From NCBI GenBank assembly GCA_013696915.1, contig JACCXR010000563.1:1-6364 (forward strand): a DNA stretch of 6,364 bases, written 5' to 3'. The notes beneath the pieces were generated by a model. The model saw only the letters and a list, made by a program, of their open reading frames with translations. It did no database searches and was not told the origin of the DNA. Below are positions 1 through 6,005 of this stretch, piece by piece; position 1 is the first letter of the stretch, and every line of letters begins with the position of its first letter. The stretch is from Euzebyaceae bacterium. Lineage in GTDB: Bacteria > Actinomycetota > Nitriliruptoria > Euzebyales > Egibacteraceae. Made by a program: the position numbers and the translations under genes.

Positions 1-125
1 TGGATCAGGTCCTCGACGATCTCGATGTTGAAAACCCCCAGCAGCGGTCCTTCACCCGCGAGAAGGCCGACGACGGCGATCAGCAGGACGGTGACGCCCA
101 CGGTCTTTGCGTACAGAGTCGGCAT
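1..125 (-). CDS. DUF4383-like small membrane protein, N-terminal part
   Basis: The first 41 residues are visible; the gene runs off the left edge. The start is the ATG at 125-123, preceded by a good Shine-Dalgarno AGGAG (136-132) six bases away. Residues 8-23 form a hydrophobic segment (VGVTVLLIAVVGLLAG). They are followed by a PLLGVFNIEIVEDLI motif at about 27-41, which resembles the first helix and loop of actinobacterial DUF4383-type membrane proteins, where a LLG-F-ni---n-iH pattern follows the first helix. The function of that family is unknown; members are small multi-pass integral membrane proteins. The gene lies downstream of, and 413 bases away from, the acetyltransferase gene on the same strand, so it is probably a separate transcription unit. 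Family assignment rests on only 41 residues; the coding call is firmer because of the ribosome binding site and the typical membrane start. Confidence 0.7.
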   Translation of the reverse strand, partial: MPTLYAKTVGVTVLLIAVVGLLAGEGPLLGVFNIEIVEDLI

Positions 126-372
126 CAAGTGCTCCTGTGAATGGGCAGTTTTGCACCAAGCATGACCGTCAAGCCTGGCTGGCAACCGCCGGATGGAGTC
201 TGGGGCGCGTCGGGGGTGCTGCTGGGTCCCGACGGGCACGCGCCTGGAGGCGCAACGAGGATGCCCGCCGGGCGAACAACCCATCGCGGCCGGCGCGGAA
301 ACACCGTTCAGGGCAGTACCGGTCGCCGCGGGCAAGTTACCGGGGCCAACCGCGGTTCGCCCGTCTCGTGGG

Positions 373-406
373 CGCGTGGCCGACGGCAAGAGCGGTCGGC
401 CACGCG
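373..406. repeat. Perfect 12-bp inverted repeat, strong hairpin
   Basis: The left arm CGCGTGGCCGAC (373-384) is the exact reverse complement of the right arm GTCGGCCACGCG (395-406), with a 10-base loop (385-394). A perfect 12-bp stem is longer than expected by chance in a 413-base gap even at this GC content. On the minus strand it lies about 130 bases downstream of the acetyltransferase stop, with no run of U after it. It could be a GC-hairpin terminator of the kind often seen in actinobacteria, a structured leader element of the DUF4383-like gene, or a protein-binding operator. The sequence alone does not choose between these. Confidence 0.7.
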
Positions 407-414
407 GGGCCCTG

Positions 415-434
415 GCCGACGGGTCCGGGTCGGC
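415..434. repeat. Second hairpin repeating the arms of the first
   Basis: GCCGAC (415-420) pairs with GTCGGC (429-434) around an 8-base loop. The arms copy those of the neighbouring 373-406 hairpin: TGGCCGACGG occurs at 377-386 and again at 413-422, and GGTCGGC at 394-400 and again at 428-434. The two hairpins therefore look like a degenerate tandem duplication. The right arm of the first (395-401) can also pair with the left arm of the second (414-420), giving mutually exclusive folds. Confidence 0.5.
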
Positions 435-486
435 AACGACCCAGCGGGGAAGTGCCCATCGGTGGGTATCACAAACACAGCGGACT

Positions 487-510
487 CCCGAGCGGTCGCG
501 GGCGCTCCGG
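487..510 (-). terminator. Weak candidate terminator of the acetyltransferase gene
   Basis: GAGCG (490-494) pairs with CGCTC (503-507). A C-C mismatch and two further C-G pairs extend the stem to 487-510. It lies about 30 bases past the acetyltransferase stop codon. There is no U-tract, and short GC stems are common at this composition, so this is only a possibility. Confidence 0.22.
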
Positions 511-538
511 CACGCCGCTGCCCAAGACCGCGGAAAAG

Positions 539-1078
539 TCAGCCCGCGGGCATCGCCGACGTCGGGCCGTCGAGGTCGAGCACGTACCCGAGCAGCGGCA
601 CGGCCGGTGTCGGGTGCCAGTCCCGCTCCGGAGCGCGCCGGAACCCCAGCCGTTCGTACAGCCGCTGGGCGCCCGTCATCCACGGCGTGGTGTGGAGCGC
701 GACCCGTGCCTTCCCCGCGGCTGCCGCCGCGTCGAGGCACGCTGCCACGAGCGCCGCGCCGACGCCGCGGCCCTGCGCTGCCGGGTCGACCGACAGCATC
801 CTGATCCCGGCCTCCTCGGCGGCGGTGAACTCGGCGAGTGGGTTGTCCGGGCCCGGCACGTAGGTCACGCCGCCGACGACGTGGCCCTCGACGAGCGCCA
901 CGAAGACCGTCGCCGCCGCGGCGCGCCCGGCGACGTCGCGCAGCTCGTCGCCGTACCCGTCGGAGAGGACGTCCGCCGGAAGCGACGAGAATGCGGCGAG
1001 GGTGACCTCCCCGAGCGCGTCGATCTCGTCCGGCCCGCGGATCTGCCGGACCTCGACGGTTGCCGCAGCACTGTCCAT
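539..1078 (-). CDS. GNAT family N-acetyltransferase
   Basis: This 179-residue protein should transfer an acetyl group from acetyl-CoA to an amine; the substrate cannot be told from sequence. The acetyl-CoA pyrophosphate-binding motif A is visible as LSVDPAAQGRGVGAAL at about residues 95-110 (QGRGVGA at 102-108), preceded by the strand V-GGVTYVPG at about 68-76. Motif B follows as MTGAQRLYERLGF at 134-146, with the typical Tyr and GF of GNAT enzymes. Length fits a single GNAT domain. I chose the ATG at 1078-1076 because the domain begins just after it; the frame stays open 15 codons further up to an ATG at 1123 whose residues look unrelated. No Shine-Dalgarno precedes 1078, but a TACAGT box lies seven bases upstream, which suggests a leaderless start. 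The gene follows the S9 peptidase gene by 55 bases on the same strand. It is probably a soluble cytosolic enzyme. Confidence 0.92.
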   Translation of the reverse strand: MDSAAATVEVRQIRGPDEIDALGEVTLAAFSSLPADVLSDGYGDELRDVAGRAAAATVFVALVEGHVVGGVTYVPGPDNPLAEFTAAEEAGIRMLSVDPAAQGRGVGAALVAACLDAAAAAGKARVALHTTPWMTGAQRLYERLGFRRAPERDWHPTPAVPLLGYVLDLDGPTSAMPAG

Positions 1079-1091
1079 CAGCGCGACTGTA
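1079..1091 (-). promoter_or_regulatory. Possible leaderless promoter -10 box of the GNAT gene
   Basis: On the minus strand, TACAGT (1091-1086) fits the actinobacterial TANNNT -10 pattern and sits seven bases before the ATG at 1078, the spacing expected when transcription starts at the start codon. No ribosome binding site is present, which agrees with a leaderless mRNA. The -35 region is poor. If real, the GNAT gene can be expressed independently of the upstream peptidase gene. Confidence 0.3.
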
Positions 1092-1133
1092 CCTACCGGG
1101 GCCCGTCGGTCGCCGGTCAGCACGATCCACGGA

Positions 1134-3260
1134 CTACGCGGTCGGCGCCGGCCCGCTGCCCGCGCCGCCCTTCAGCCCCAGCGACGTGCGGAGGAAGCCG
1201 AGTTGCAGCAGGAGCAGGTTCTCCGCGACCTCCTCCTGCGGGGTCATGTGGGTCACGCCGGACAGCGGCAGCACCTGGTGGGGCCGGCCGGCCTCGAGCA
1301 GCGCACGCGACAGCCTCAGGGTGTGGGCCGCCACGACGTTGTCGTCGGCGAGGCCGTGGATCAGCAGGAGCGGCCGTTCCAGCATGGCGGCGTCGCCGAG
1401 CAGCGAGCTGCGCGCGTACGCCGCGGGGTGGTCGGCCGGCGTGCCGAGGTAGCGCTCGGTGTAGTGGGTGTCGTACAGCCGCATGTCGGTCACCGGCGCG
1501 CCCGCGATCGCGGCGTGGAACACGTCGGGGCGGCGCAGGACCGCCAGGGCGGCGAGGTACCCGCCGAACGACCACCCGCGGATGGCCACCCTGGTGGTGT
1601 CGAGCGCCGGGTTGCGCAACGCCGCCGCCTTCAGGGCGCCGACCTGGTCCTCGAGCGGTGCGCTGGCCAGGTCCCCGGCCACGGCGCGCTCCCATCTGGG
1701 TCCGCGGCCGGGGCTGCCGCGGCCGTCGACGACGAGCACCGCGAAGCCGGCATCGGCGAACCACTGGGGCACGAGGTAGGCATCGCGGGCCTGGAGGACC
1801 CGCTGCGCATGCGGGCCCCCGTACGGATCCAACAGGACGGGCAGCGGTCCGTCCGATGCCACCCAGTCGTGGGGGAGCAGCAGGGCCGCCCGCAGCGCCC
1901 TCGGCCCCAGCCGCAGCAGCTCGACCCTGGGCGTGAGCACGGGCGTCTCGGCGAGGTTCCGGATGGCGGTGGTCGACCCCGGGCCGAGGACGACGGTGCG
2001 GGCGCCGTGGCGGTCCATGCCACGGGACGTCACGACCAGCGCGGCGTCGCCGCCGGCGGCGTCGTGGACGCCCACCGGGGGGGTGAGCCGTTCGGCCTTC
2101 CCTCCGGGCAGAGCGACGCGCCAGACCGAGACCGCCGTCGGCTCCTCGGAGGCCAGCACGACGACAGCGCCGGCCTCGGCGCTGATCACGCGCCGGACCT
2201 GGAGACCGGGAGGCGTGACCGCCACCCCGTCGACGGCGAGCCGGCGGGTGTCCTGCTCGTCGATCGTCGTCACGAGGCGGCCGTCCGGGAGCCAGCGGGG
2301 GACCCCGCCCACGAGCTCGACCCAGTGCCGGTCCCGGTCCTCGCGCAGCACGCGGGTCTCCCCGGAGTCGGCGTCGACCGCGAGCAGCTGGGCCGTCCGC
2401 TGGCTGCGCGACTGCACGAGCACCGTCAGAGGCCCGTCCTCGGCCCACTCGACGGCGGCGAGGTAGGGGAACGCCACGATGTCCCACTCGACCGCGACGC
2501 GCGCGCCGTCAAGCGCCACGACGGCGAGGGTCACCTCGGCGTTCGCCGTCCCGGCGGCCGGGTAGGCCACCGTCGCCGGCGGCTGCTCGGGGTCGACGGG
2601 GTCGGCGATGTGCCAGCGCCGCACGGGTGCGGTGTCGGCGCGTGCGACCGCCAGCCGCTCGCCGTCCGGCGCCCACCAGAACCCGCGGGTGCGGTCCATC
2701 TCCTCGGCGGCCACGAACTCGGCAAGACCCCAGGTGACGTCGGGCCCGTCCTCGCCGGCCAGGACGGACGTCTCCGCGGTCGCGAGGTCGGCGACGTGCA
2801 GCGCCGCGTTCCGCACGTAGGCGACGCGGCGGCCGGTAGGGTCGGGCCGCGGGTCGACGACCGGTCCCTCGACCGCGAGCATGCGCGTCTCGGCGGCCGC
2901 CAGATCGCAGACGAACAACCTGCCGCCGAGCGCGAACGTCGCGACCGTGAGCGCCTCGTCGGCGGCGTAGGCGACGATGCCGCCGCCCGACTCGCGGACC
3001 CTTTCCCGCCGGGCGCGCTCCTCGGGTGGAAGCTCGCGGTCGCCGTCCGGAGCCAGCGCGGACGGGTCGGCGAGCAGCCGCTCGGTGCCGTCGTCGGTCC
3101 GATGCTCCCACAGCGAATGCAAAGGGTCGGCGCCACCGCCGGAACGCAGGAACGCGACCCGCGTCCCGTCGGGCGAGACGGTGAACGACCGCGGCCTGCC
3201 GAGCGTGAAGCGGCGGGTCCGGGCGTGCTGGCGCGGGAAGGTGTCCGTGGACCGGCTCAC
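1134..3260 (-). CDS. S9B family dipeptidyl aminopeptidase (DPP IV-like)
   Basis: This 708-residue serine peptidase should remove N-terminal dipeptides, classically after proline or alanine. Residues 15 to about 450 form the DPP IV N-terminal beta-propeller, with blade-like repeats such as SPDGTRVAF (29-37). It contains the double-Glu motif FVAAEEMDRTRGFWWAPDG (182-200), where Glu186-Glu187 hold the substrate amino terminus. The alpha/beta-hydrolase domain covers about 470-700. DPYGGP places the oxyanion Tyr at 480, GWSFGGY the nucleophile Ser564, HGLADDN Asp639 and GVTHMT His671. The spacing between these residues closely matches human DPP4 (Tyr547, Ser630, Asp708, His740). There is no signal peptide or anchor, so a cytosolic peptide-degrading role is likely. 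I chose GTG 3260-3258, which has AGGA 11 bases upstream. The frame stays open far beyond it only because it runs out of phase through the preceding gene. It follows that gene by 47 bases and precedes the GNAT gene by 55, consistent with one transcript. Confidence 0.95.
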   Translation of the reverse strand: MSRSTDTFPRQHARTRRFTLGRPRSFTVSPDGTRVAFLRSGGGADPLHSLWEHRTDDGTERLLADPSALAPDGDRELPPEERARRERVRESGGGIVAYAADEALTVATFALGGRLFVCDLAAAETRMLAVEGPVVDPRPDPTGRRVAYVRNAALHVADLATAETSVLAGEDGPDVTWGLAEFVAAEEMDRTRGFWWAPDGERLAVARADTAPVRRWHIADPVDPEQPPATVAYPAAGTANAEVTLAVVALDGARVAVEWDIVAFPYLAAVEWAEDGPLTVLVQSRSQRTAQLLAVDADSGETRVLREDRDRHWVELVGGVPRWLPDGRLVTTIDEQDTRRLAVDGVAVTPPGLQVRRVISAEAGAVVVLASEEPTAVSVWRVALPGGKAERLTPPVGVHDAAGGDAALVVTSRGMDRHGARTVVLGPGSTTAIRNLAETPVLTPRVELLRLGPRALRAALLLPHDWVASDGPLPVLLDPYGGPHAQRVLQARDAYLVPQWFADAGFAVLVVDGRGSPGRGPRWERAVAGDLASAPLEDQVGALKAAALRNPALDTTRVAIRGWSFGGYLAALAVLRRPDVFHAAIAGAPVTDMRLYDTHYTERYLGTPADHPAAYARSSLLGDAAMLERPLLLIHGLADDNVVAAHTLRLSRALLEAGRPHQVLPLSGVTHMTPQEEVAENLLLLQLGFLRTSLGLKGGAGSGPAPTA

Positions 3261-3307
3261 GACCGGTCGGGTCCTGCCAGGGCGGTCCGGGCGCTCACCG
3301 CCCGCGA

Positions 3308-5077
3308 TCAGGCGCCCGCCCGAGCCGCGCCGGCGCCGGCGACGACGGCCGGGCGGTGCGGGCAGCGACGCTCGTGACCGGGGCGGACCCACGTCCACGC
3401 CTGGCAGTGGGGGCAGCGCGTGCCGTCCCGCACGATCGGGTTGCCCTCGAGGGCGAGTGGGAGGTGCACGTCGAGCCGGGCGCAGACGAACGCCTCGTAC
3501 GCTTTCTCGGCCGACTGCCGGTTCTGCTGCGCGAGCGAGTCCAGCGTCTCCTGCGGCCGGATGTCCGCGCCCTCCGCGACGAGCCGGGCGATCAGGGTCG
3601 CGGTTTCGGGCCGGCTGAGGTCCAGGCCCTCCAGCGAGTGCACCCGCAGCGGTGCCGGCAGTGGGAGATCGATGCCCCGGTCCTGCCATTGCTGCCACAG
3701 GGCCAGGCCGCCGGCGCGGTCTCCGGCGGCCGCCTGGTCCACCGTCGCCCCGATGCGGCCGTGGAGCTGGTCCGCGAACCCGTGGTCGCGGGCCCACGCC
3801 AGCGCCGACCCGACCTCGGGAGCGTCGAGATCCACCCGCTCGAGCAGTGCCGGGATGCGGTCGGGATACTGCTCGTGCGCCATGGTCAGGGTGGCGACGG
3901 TGGCCGGGAGGCGGTGGGCGTTGGCGGCGAGGAGCGCGTCCAGGGCGGGTGGCAGCGGGCCGCGCTCCTGCAGCGCGGCGGCCTCCGTGATCCACCGATC
4001 GCTCGGCTGCGCGGGCAGGGCCAGCTCAAGGTCGGGTTCGCGGGCGAGCAGCGCCGCGGCGACCGCCGGGCGGGCGGCGACGGCGGCGAGCTCCGCCATC
4101 AGGGCCGCGCGGAGCCACTGCCAGATCAGGCCCTGGGCGGCGGTCACGTCCTCGGCCACCCGGTCGGCGCGGCCGCGCAGTCCCAGGCGTGCCGCGGTGA
4201 CCAGCACCTCGCGGGCCTTCTCCAGCGCCCGCTGGCGCTCGGCGAGGACGGGTTTCACCTCGTCGGTCCGCTGACGGAACAGGTCCCACAGCGTGAACAG
4301 GTCGCGGTACCGGCCGCTCGCGGCGGACGCTACGAAGTGGCGGGCCAGCGCCGCGGGCCCGAGCAGCGCGCCCGCCGTCACGGGCGGCAGGTCGGCGAGA
4401 ACCGCCTCCCGCGCCTTGCGGGACAGCCGTGTGAGCTGAGGGTCGGGATCCAGGACGTACGCGAGCGCCCTCGCGTTCGTGTCGCCGATGCGGCGGACGA
4501 TGTCCTGCGGGGTCGGTCCGGCGGGTTTGGCCGGCTTCTGCTTCGGTCTCTTCTCGGCCCTGGCCTTCGGCGGGGCGTCGGCGACCGCCTCCGGGTTCGG
4601 CTCGTGGCCGCCCGGCGCAACCTCGTCCGCGCCGTCGGACGCGTCGTCCTCCGTGTCCTCGTTGTCCTCGTCGACGGGCTCTGCAGCATCCGGCGACTCG
4701 CCGGCCGGGGCCACCTCGGCGAGCGCCCCCTGAGCCGGGGTTTCACGGGCGGGCGCTTCCTCGGCGGGGAACTCCGGAGCTGGGGCTTCCCGGGCGGGCG
4801 TCTCCTCGGCCGGGGCCTCCTCCGCAGCCGGCTCGTCGAGCGGGAGCGACGGCTGCTCGCCCTCGGTGGTCTCCCCAGGCGATGCAGGCTCGGCCTGCAC
4901 GCCACCGGGGTCCTCACCGGAACGGGGTTCGTCCGGTACGGTCGGTTGGAGCGGCGCGGTCGTCGGGTCCGGTGCTGTCGCTGGCTCGTCGGGTTCCGGC
5001 TCGGGCGCGGTCGGCTGCTCGGACGTGGTTTCGTCGGCGGAGGGGGTGTCGTCGCTGGTGGGATACGGCGTGGTCAC
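3308..5077 (-). CDS. Uncharacterised protein: acidic disordered N-terminus, helical core, C-terminal Cys/His zinc motif
   Basis: I do not recognise this 589-residue protein as a named family. Residues 1 to about 170 are low-complexity, rich in Pro, Glu, Ala, Asp and Thr, strongly acidic and surely disordered. A basic Lys/Pro/Arg patch follows at 171-187. From about 189 to 545 the protein looks soluble and mostly alpha-helical, with heptad-like and Ala/Leu-rich stretches and no membrane segment. The C-terminus carries CPHC (555-558), then His568 and RCPH (571-574), a likely zinc-binding motif, followed by an Ala/Gly tail. The start is GTG 5077-5075, fixed by the near-perfect Shine-Dalgarno GGAGGAGGT seven bases upstream. 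The frame is open up to 5437, but that stretch is not protein-like. The gene heads the run with the S9 peptidase and GNAT genes. A cytosolic role in nucleic-acid or protein binding is possible but is inference only. Coding confidence is high, function unknown. Confidence 0.9.
   Translation of the reverse strand: MTTPYPTSDDTPSADETTSEQPTAPEPEPDEPATAPDPTTAPLQPTVPDEPRSGEDPGGVQAEPASPGETTEGEQPSLPLDEPAAEEAPAEETPAREAPAPEFPAEEAPARETPAQGALAEVAPAGESPDAAEPVDEDNEDTEDDASDGADEVAPGGHEPNPEAVADAPPKARAEKRPKQKPAKPAGPTPQDIVRRIGDTNARALAYVLDPDPQLTRLSRKAREAVLADLPPVTAGALLGPAALARHFVASAASGRYRDLFTLWDLFRQRTDEVKPVLAERQRALEKAREVLVTAARLGLRGRADRVAEDVTAAQGLIWQWLRAALMAELAAVAARPAVAAALLAREPDLELALPAQPSDRWITEAAALQERGPLPPALDALLAANAHRLPATVATLTMAHEQYPDRIPALLERVDLDAPEVGSALAWARDHGFADQLHGRIGATVDQAAAGDRAGGLALWQQWQDRGIDLPLPAPLRVHSLEGLDLSRPETATLIARLVAEGADIRPQETLDSLAQQNRQSAEKAYEAFVCARLDVHLPLALEGNPIVRDGTRCPHCQAWTWVRPGHERRCPHRPAVVAGAGAARAGA
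4700..4831 (-). repeat. Degenerate Ala/Glu/Pro coding repeat
   Basis: Residues 83-126 of the zinc-motif protein are an imperfect repeat of the type PAEEAPA-ETPA: EEAPAEETPA, EEAPARETPA and related units. At DNA level this gives alternating runs such as gcgggcg/cctcggc. It lengthens the acidic disordered arm and is a likely place for length variation between strains. Confidence 0.6.
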
Positions 5078-5084
5078 GGGGCTG

Positions 5085-5093
5085 ACCTCCTCC
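5085..5093 (-). promoter_or_regulatory. Strong Shine-Dalgarno of the zinc-motif gene
   Basis: GGAGGAGGT on the minus strand is close to full complementarity with the 16S rRNA tail and lies seven bases before GTG 5077. It decides the start of that gene over upstream in-frame options that lack such a site. Confidence 0.85.
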
Positions 5094-5174
5094 GGCGTCG
5101 TCGTCGCCGCCGGGGCAGGGACTGGTCTCGCGGGGCACGTGGCCGCAACGAGGGTCATCGAACGGGATGGACGC

Positions 5175-5180
5175 AGGATA
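5175..5180 (-). promoter_or_regulatory. Possible -10 box for the zinc-motif/peptidase/GNAT run
   Basis: TATCCT on the minus strand fits TANNNT and lies about 98 bases before the GTG start. The -35 region 17 bases further up is poor. The same site reads GGGTATCC, which resembles the -10 of stress sigma factors (SigB/SigF type), but no GTTT-like -35 lies at the required spacing. Transcription starting here would give a leader of about 90 bases. Confidence 0.25.
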
Positions 5181-5346
5181 CCCGGCCACGGGCCAACCCA
5201 GATCCGGGGCGCCGATGGCAACGACGGAAGGACGGAAGAAACGCCGCGACGTCGGCGCCCAGCCGCCTCGTGAGCTCGACCCGCCGCGAGGGCGGACGCG
5301 GGCACGTCAACCCAGCGCGAGGCAAGTTCGCCTTCCGAGCCCGACG

Positions 5347-5367
5347 CGGGGCGGCCAGGCCGCCCCG
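5347..5367 (-). terminator. GC-rich hairpin after the LysM gene
   Basis: CGGGGCGGC (5347-5355) pairs perfectly with GCCGCCCCG (5359-5367) around a 3-base loop, 11 bases past the LysM stop codon. It has no U-tract on the minus strand. Actinobacterial terminators often lack one, so position and strength support termination of the LysM transcript. The stem is symmetric and could act from either side. Confidence 0.55.
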
Positions 5368-5378
5368 GCAGCGGATGA

Positions 5379-5924
5379 TCAGGCGTCAGGGTCGGGCGGG
5401 ATGACGAGTTCCTGGCCGATCCGCAGCGGGTTGTCACGCGTGAGGCCGTTGGCGTCGGCGATCAGCTCGTACTTCCGGGCGTTGCCGTAGAAATCCTCGG
5501 CCAGCCCGAACAGGGTGTCGCCCTCCTCGACGACGTACGTCTGACCGTCCGGAGGGACCTCGGTCGCTCCGTTGTCGCCAGGGTTGTCACCGCCGGTGTC
5601 GCCCTCGGTCGGGTCCGGCGTCGCACCGTCGCCAGTCTCGCCGTCGCCGGTCGCGTCGTCCGTGGGAGCGGCGGTCCCCTCCGTGGTCGGCAGGCCATCG
5701 GTCTGCCCCGCGGACAGCGCCGCCACCTGCTGCTCGAGCTGGGTCTTCTCCGACGACAGGGTCACGATCTCGGCCTCGGCCTCGTCGAGGTCGGCCTGCG
5801 GGACGCCGCCCGCTCTGGAGCAGCGGCCGAGGAAGAACATCAGCAGCAGCGCCACCGCGAAGAAGATGACGCGACCCCACAGAACGCGGCCGCCGAAGTC
5901 GTCGCCCTCGTAGTCATAATCCAT
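5379..5924 (-). CDS. Membrane-anchored LysM domain protein with coiled coil
   Basis: This 181-residue protein has a short acidic N-terminus (1-13), then one hydrophobic segment at about 16-33 (WGRVIFFAVALLLMFFLG). A heptad-like Glu/Leu/Gln-rich segment at 43-71 probably forms a coiled coil. A flexible Asp/Gly/Thr/Pro linker spans 72-128, and a single C-terminal LysM domain runs 129-176 from TYVVEEGDTLFGLAEDFYGN to LRIGQELVIPP. LysM binds the N-acetylglucosamine backbone of peptidoglycan. The expected topology is N-in with the coiled coil and LysM in the cell wall, tethering the membrane to the wall or presenting a partner. No catalytic domain is fused to it. Cys35 follows the hydrophobic segment, but LGRC does not fit a lipobox. 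The start is ATG 5924-5922. No Shine-Dalgarno precedes it, and a -10-like GATACT eight bases upstream suggests a leaderless message. It diverges from the cysteine-cluster gene. Confidence 0.93.
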   Translation of the reverse strand: MDYDYEGDDFGGRVLWGRVIFFAVALLLMFFLGRCSRAGGVPQADLDEAEAEIVTLSSEKTQLEQQVAALSAGQTDGLPTTEGTAAPTDDATGDGETGDGATPDPTEGDTGGDNPGDNGATEVPPDGQTYVVEEGDTLFGLAEDFYGNARKYELIADANGLTRDNPLRIGQELVIPPDPDA

Positions 5925-6005
5925 GGGCGTGCAGTATCCACGATGAGGCTCGTGAGGTCACATAGGCTGCACGTGCCCGACGAGCGCAGCGTCAGGACGA
6001 TCGCC
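5925..6005. promoter_or_regulatory. Divergent promoter region between LysM and cysteine-cluster genes
   Basis: For the minus-strand LysM gene, GTGACC (5961-5956) and GATACT (5938-5933) are separated by 17 bases and end eight bases before its ATG. For the plus-strand gene, TAGGCT (5963-5968) fits the TANNNT -10 pattern and would start transcription near 5975, about 30 bases before ATG 6006; its -35 is weak. The two elements abut, so both promoters could hardly be occupied at once. Confidence 0.35.

Larger units (their letters stand above)
126..538. other. Gene-free stretch between acetyltransferase and DUF4383-like gene
   Basis: This 413-base gap contains no open frame with a ribosome binding site or recognisable protein. 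Plus-strand open frames that cross it are low-complexity Arg/Gly/Ala shadows continuing from antisense of real genes. It must hold the promoter and 5' leader of the DUF4383-like gene. It contains a 12-base-pair hairpin with a second related hairpin (373-434), a weaker hairpin near the acetyltransferase stop (487-510) and a short perfect hairpin at 240-253 (GCGCC, loop TGGA, GGCGC). A TTGACG lies on the minus strand about 45 bases before the DUF4383-like start, but no convincing -10 box follows it at the right distance. Confidence 0.6.
5078..5378. other. Gene-free stretch upstream of the zinc-motif gene
   Basis: These 301 bases contain no supported gene. They hold the leader of the zinc-motif gene and the 3' end of the LysM transcript. 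Visible items are the Shine-Dalgarno at 5085-5093, a six-pair hairpin touching it (5092-5113), a possible -10 box at 5175-5180, a two-copy tandem repeat of GACGGAAG (5243-5258) and a GC-rich hairpin at 5347-5367. Confidence 0.55.

Noticed and set aside
464..469. GGGTAT on the plus strand as a SigB-type -10 box
   Set aside because: No GTTT-like -35 lies at the required spacing, and it would transcribe into the antisense of the GNAT gene.
107..1936. 609-residue plus-strand open frame
   Set aside because: It crosses a gene gap and the antisense of the GNAT and peptidase genes, with Arg/Pro/Gly-rich low-complexity content.
1002..3377. 791-residue plus-strand open frame opposite the peptidase gene
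   Set aside because: It is antisense to a clear S9B peptidase, is rich in Gly, Arg, His and Val with no recognisable motif, and is the typical open complement of a high-GC gene.
3261..3995. Upstream extension of the S9 peptidase reading frame by 245 residues, giving a 953-residue protein
   Set aside because: This stretch lies out of phase inside the zinc-motif gene, is Arg/Gly/Pro/Ala low-complexity and has no domain; the DPP IV fold begins just after GTG 3260, which has its own ribosome binding site.
5243..5258. Tandem repeat of GACGGAAG as a repeat array or operator
   Set aside because: It has only two eight-base copies with no further units; too little to support a function.
3356..5404. 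682-residue plus-strand open frame opposite the zinc-motif gene
   Set aside because: It is antisense to a gene with a clear ribosome binding site; its composition is Arg/Gly/Val low-complexity without motifs.
5078..5437. Upstream extension of the zinc-motif protein frame
   Set aside because: It overlaps the LysM gene end and its hairpin, lacks protein-like composition, and GTG 5077 has a near-ideal Shine-Dalgarno.
5815..5824. Lipobox at Cys35 of the LysM protein
   Set aside because: The residues before the cysteine are LGR; Arg at the -1 position does not fit a lipobox, and the hydrophobic segment is better read as a membrane anchor.
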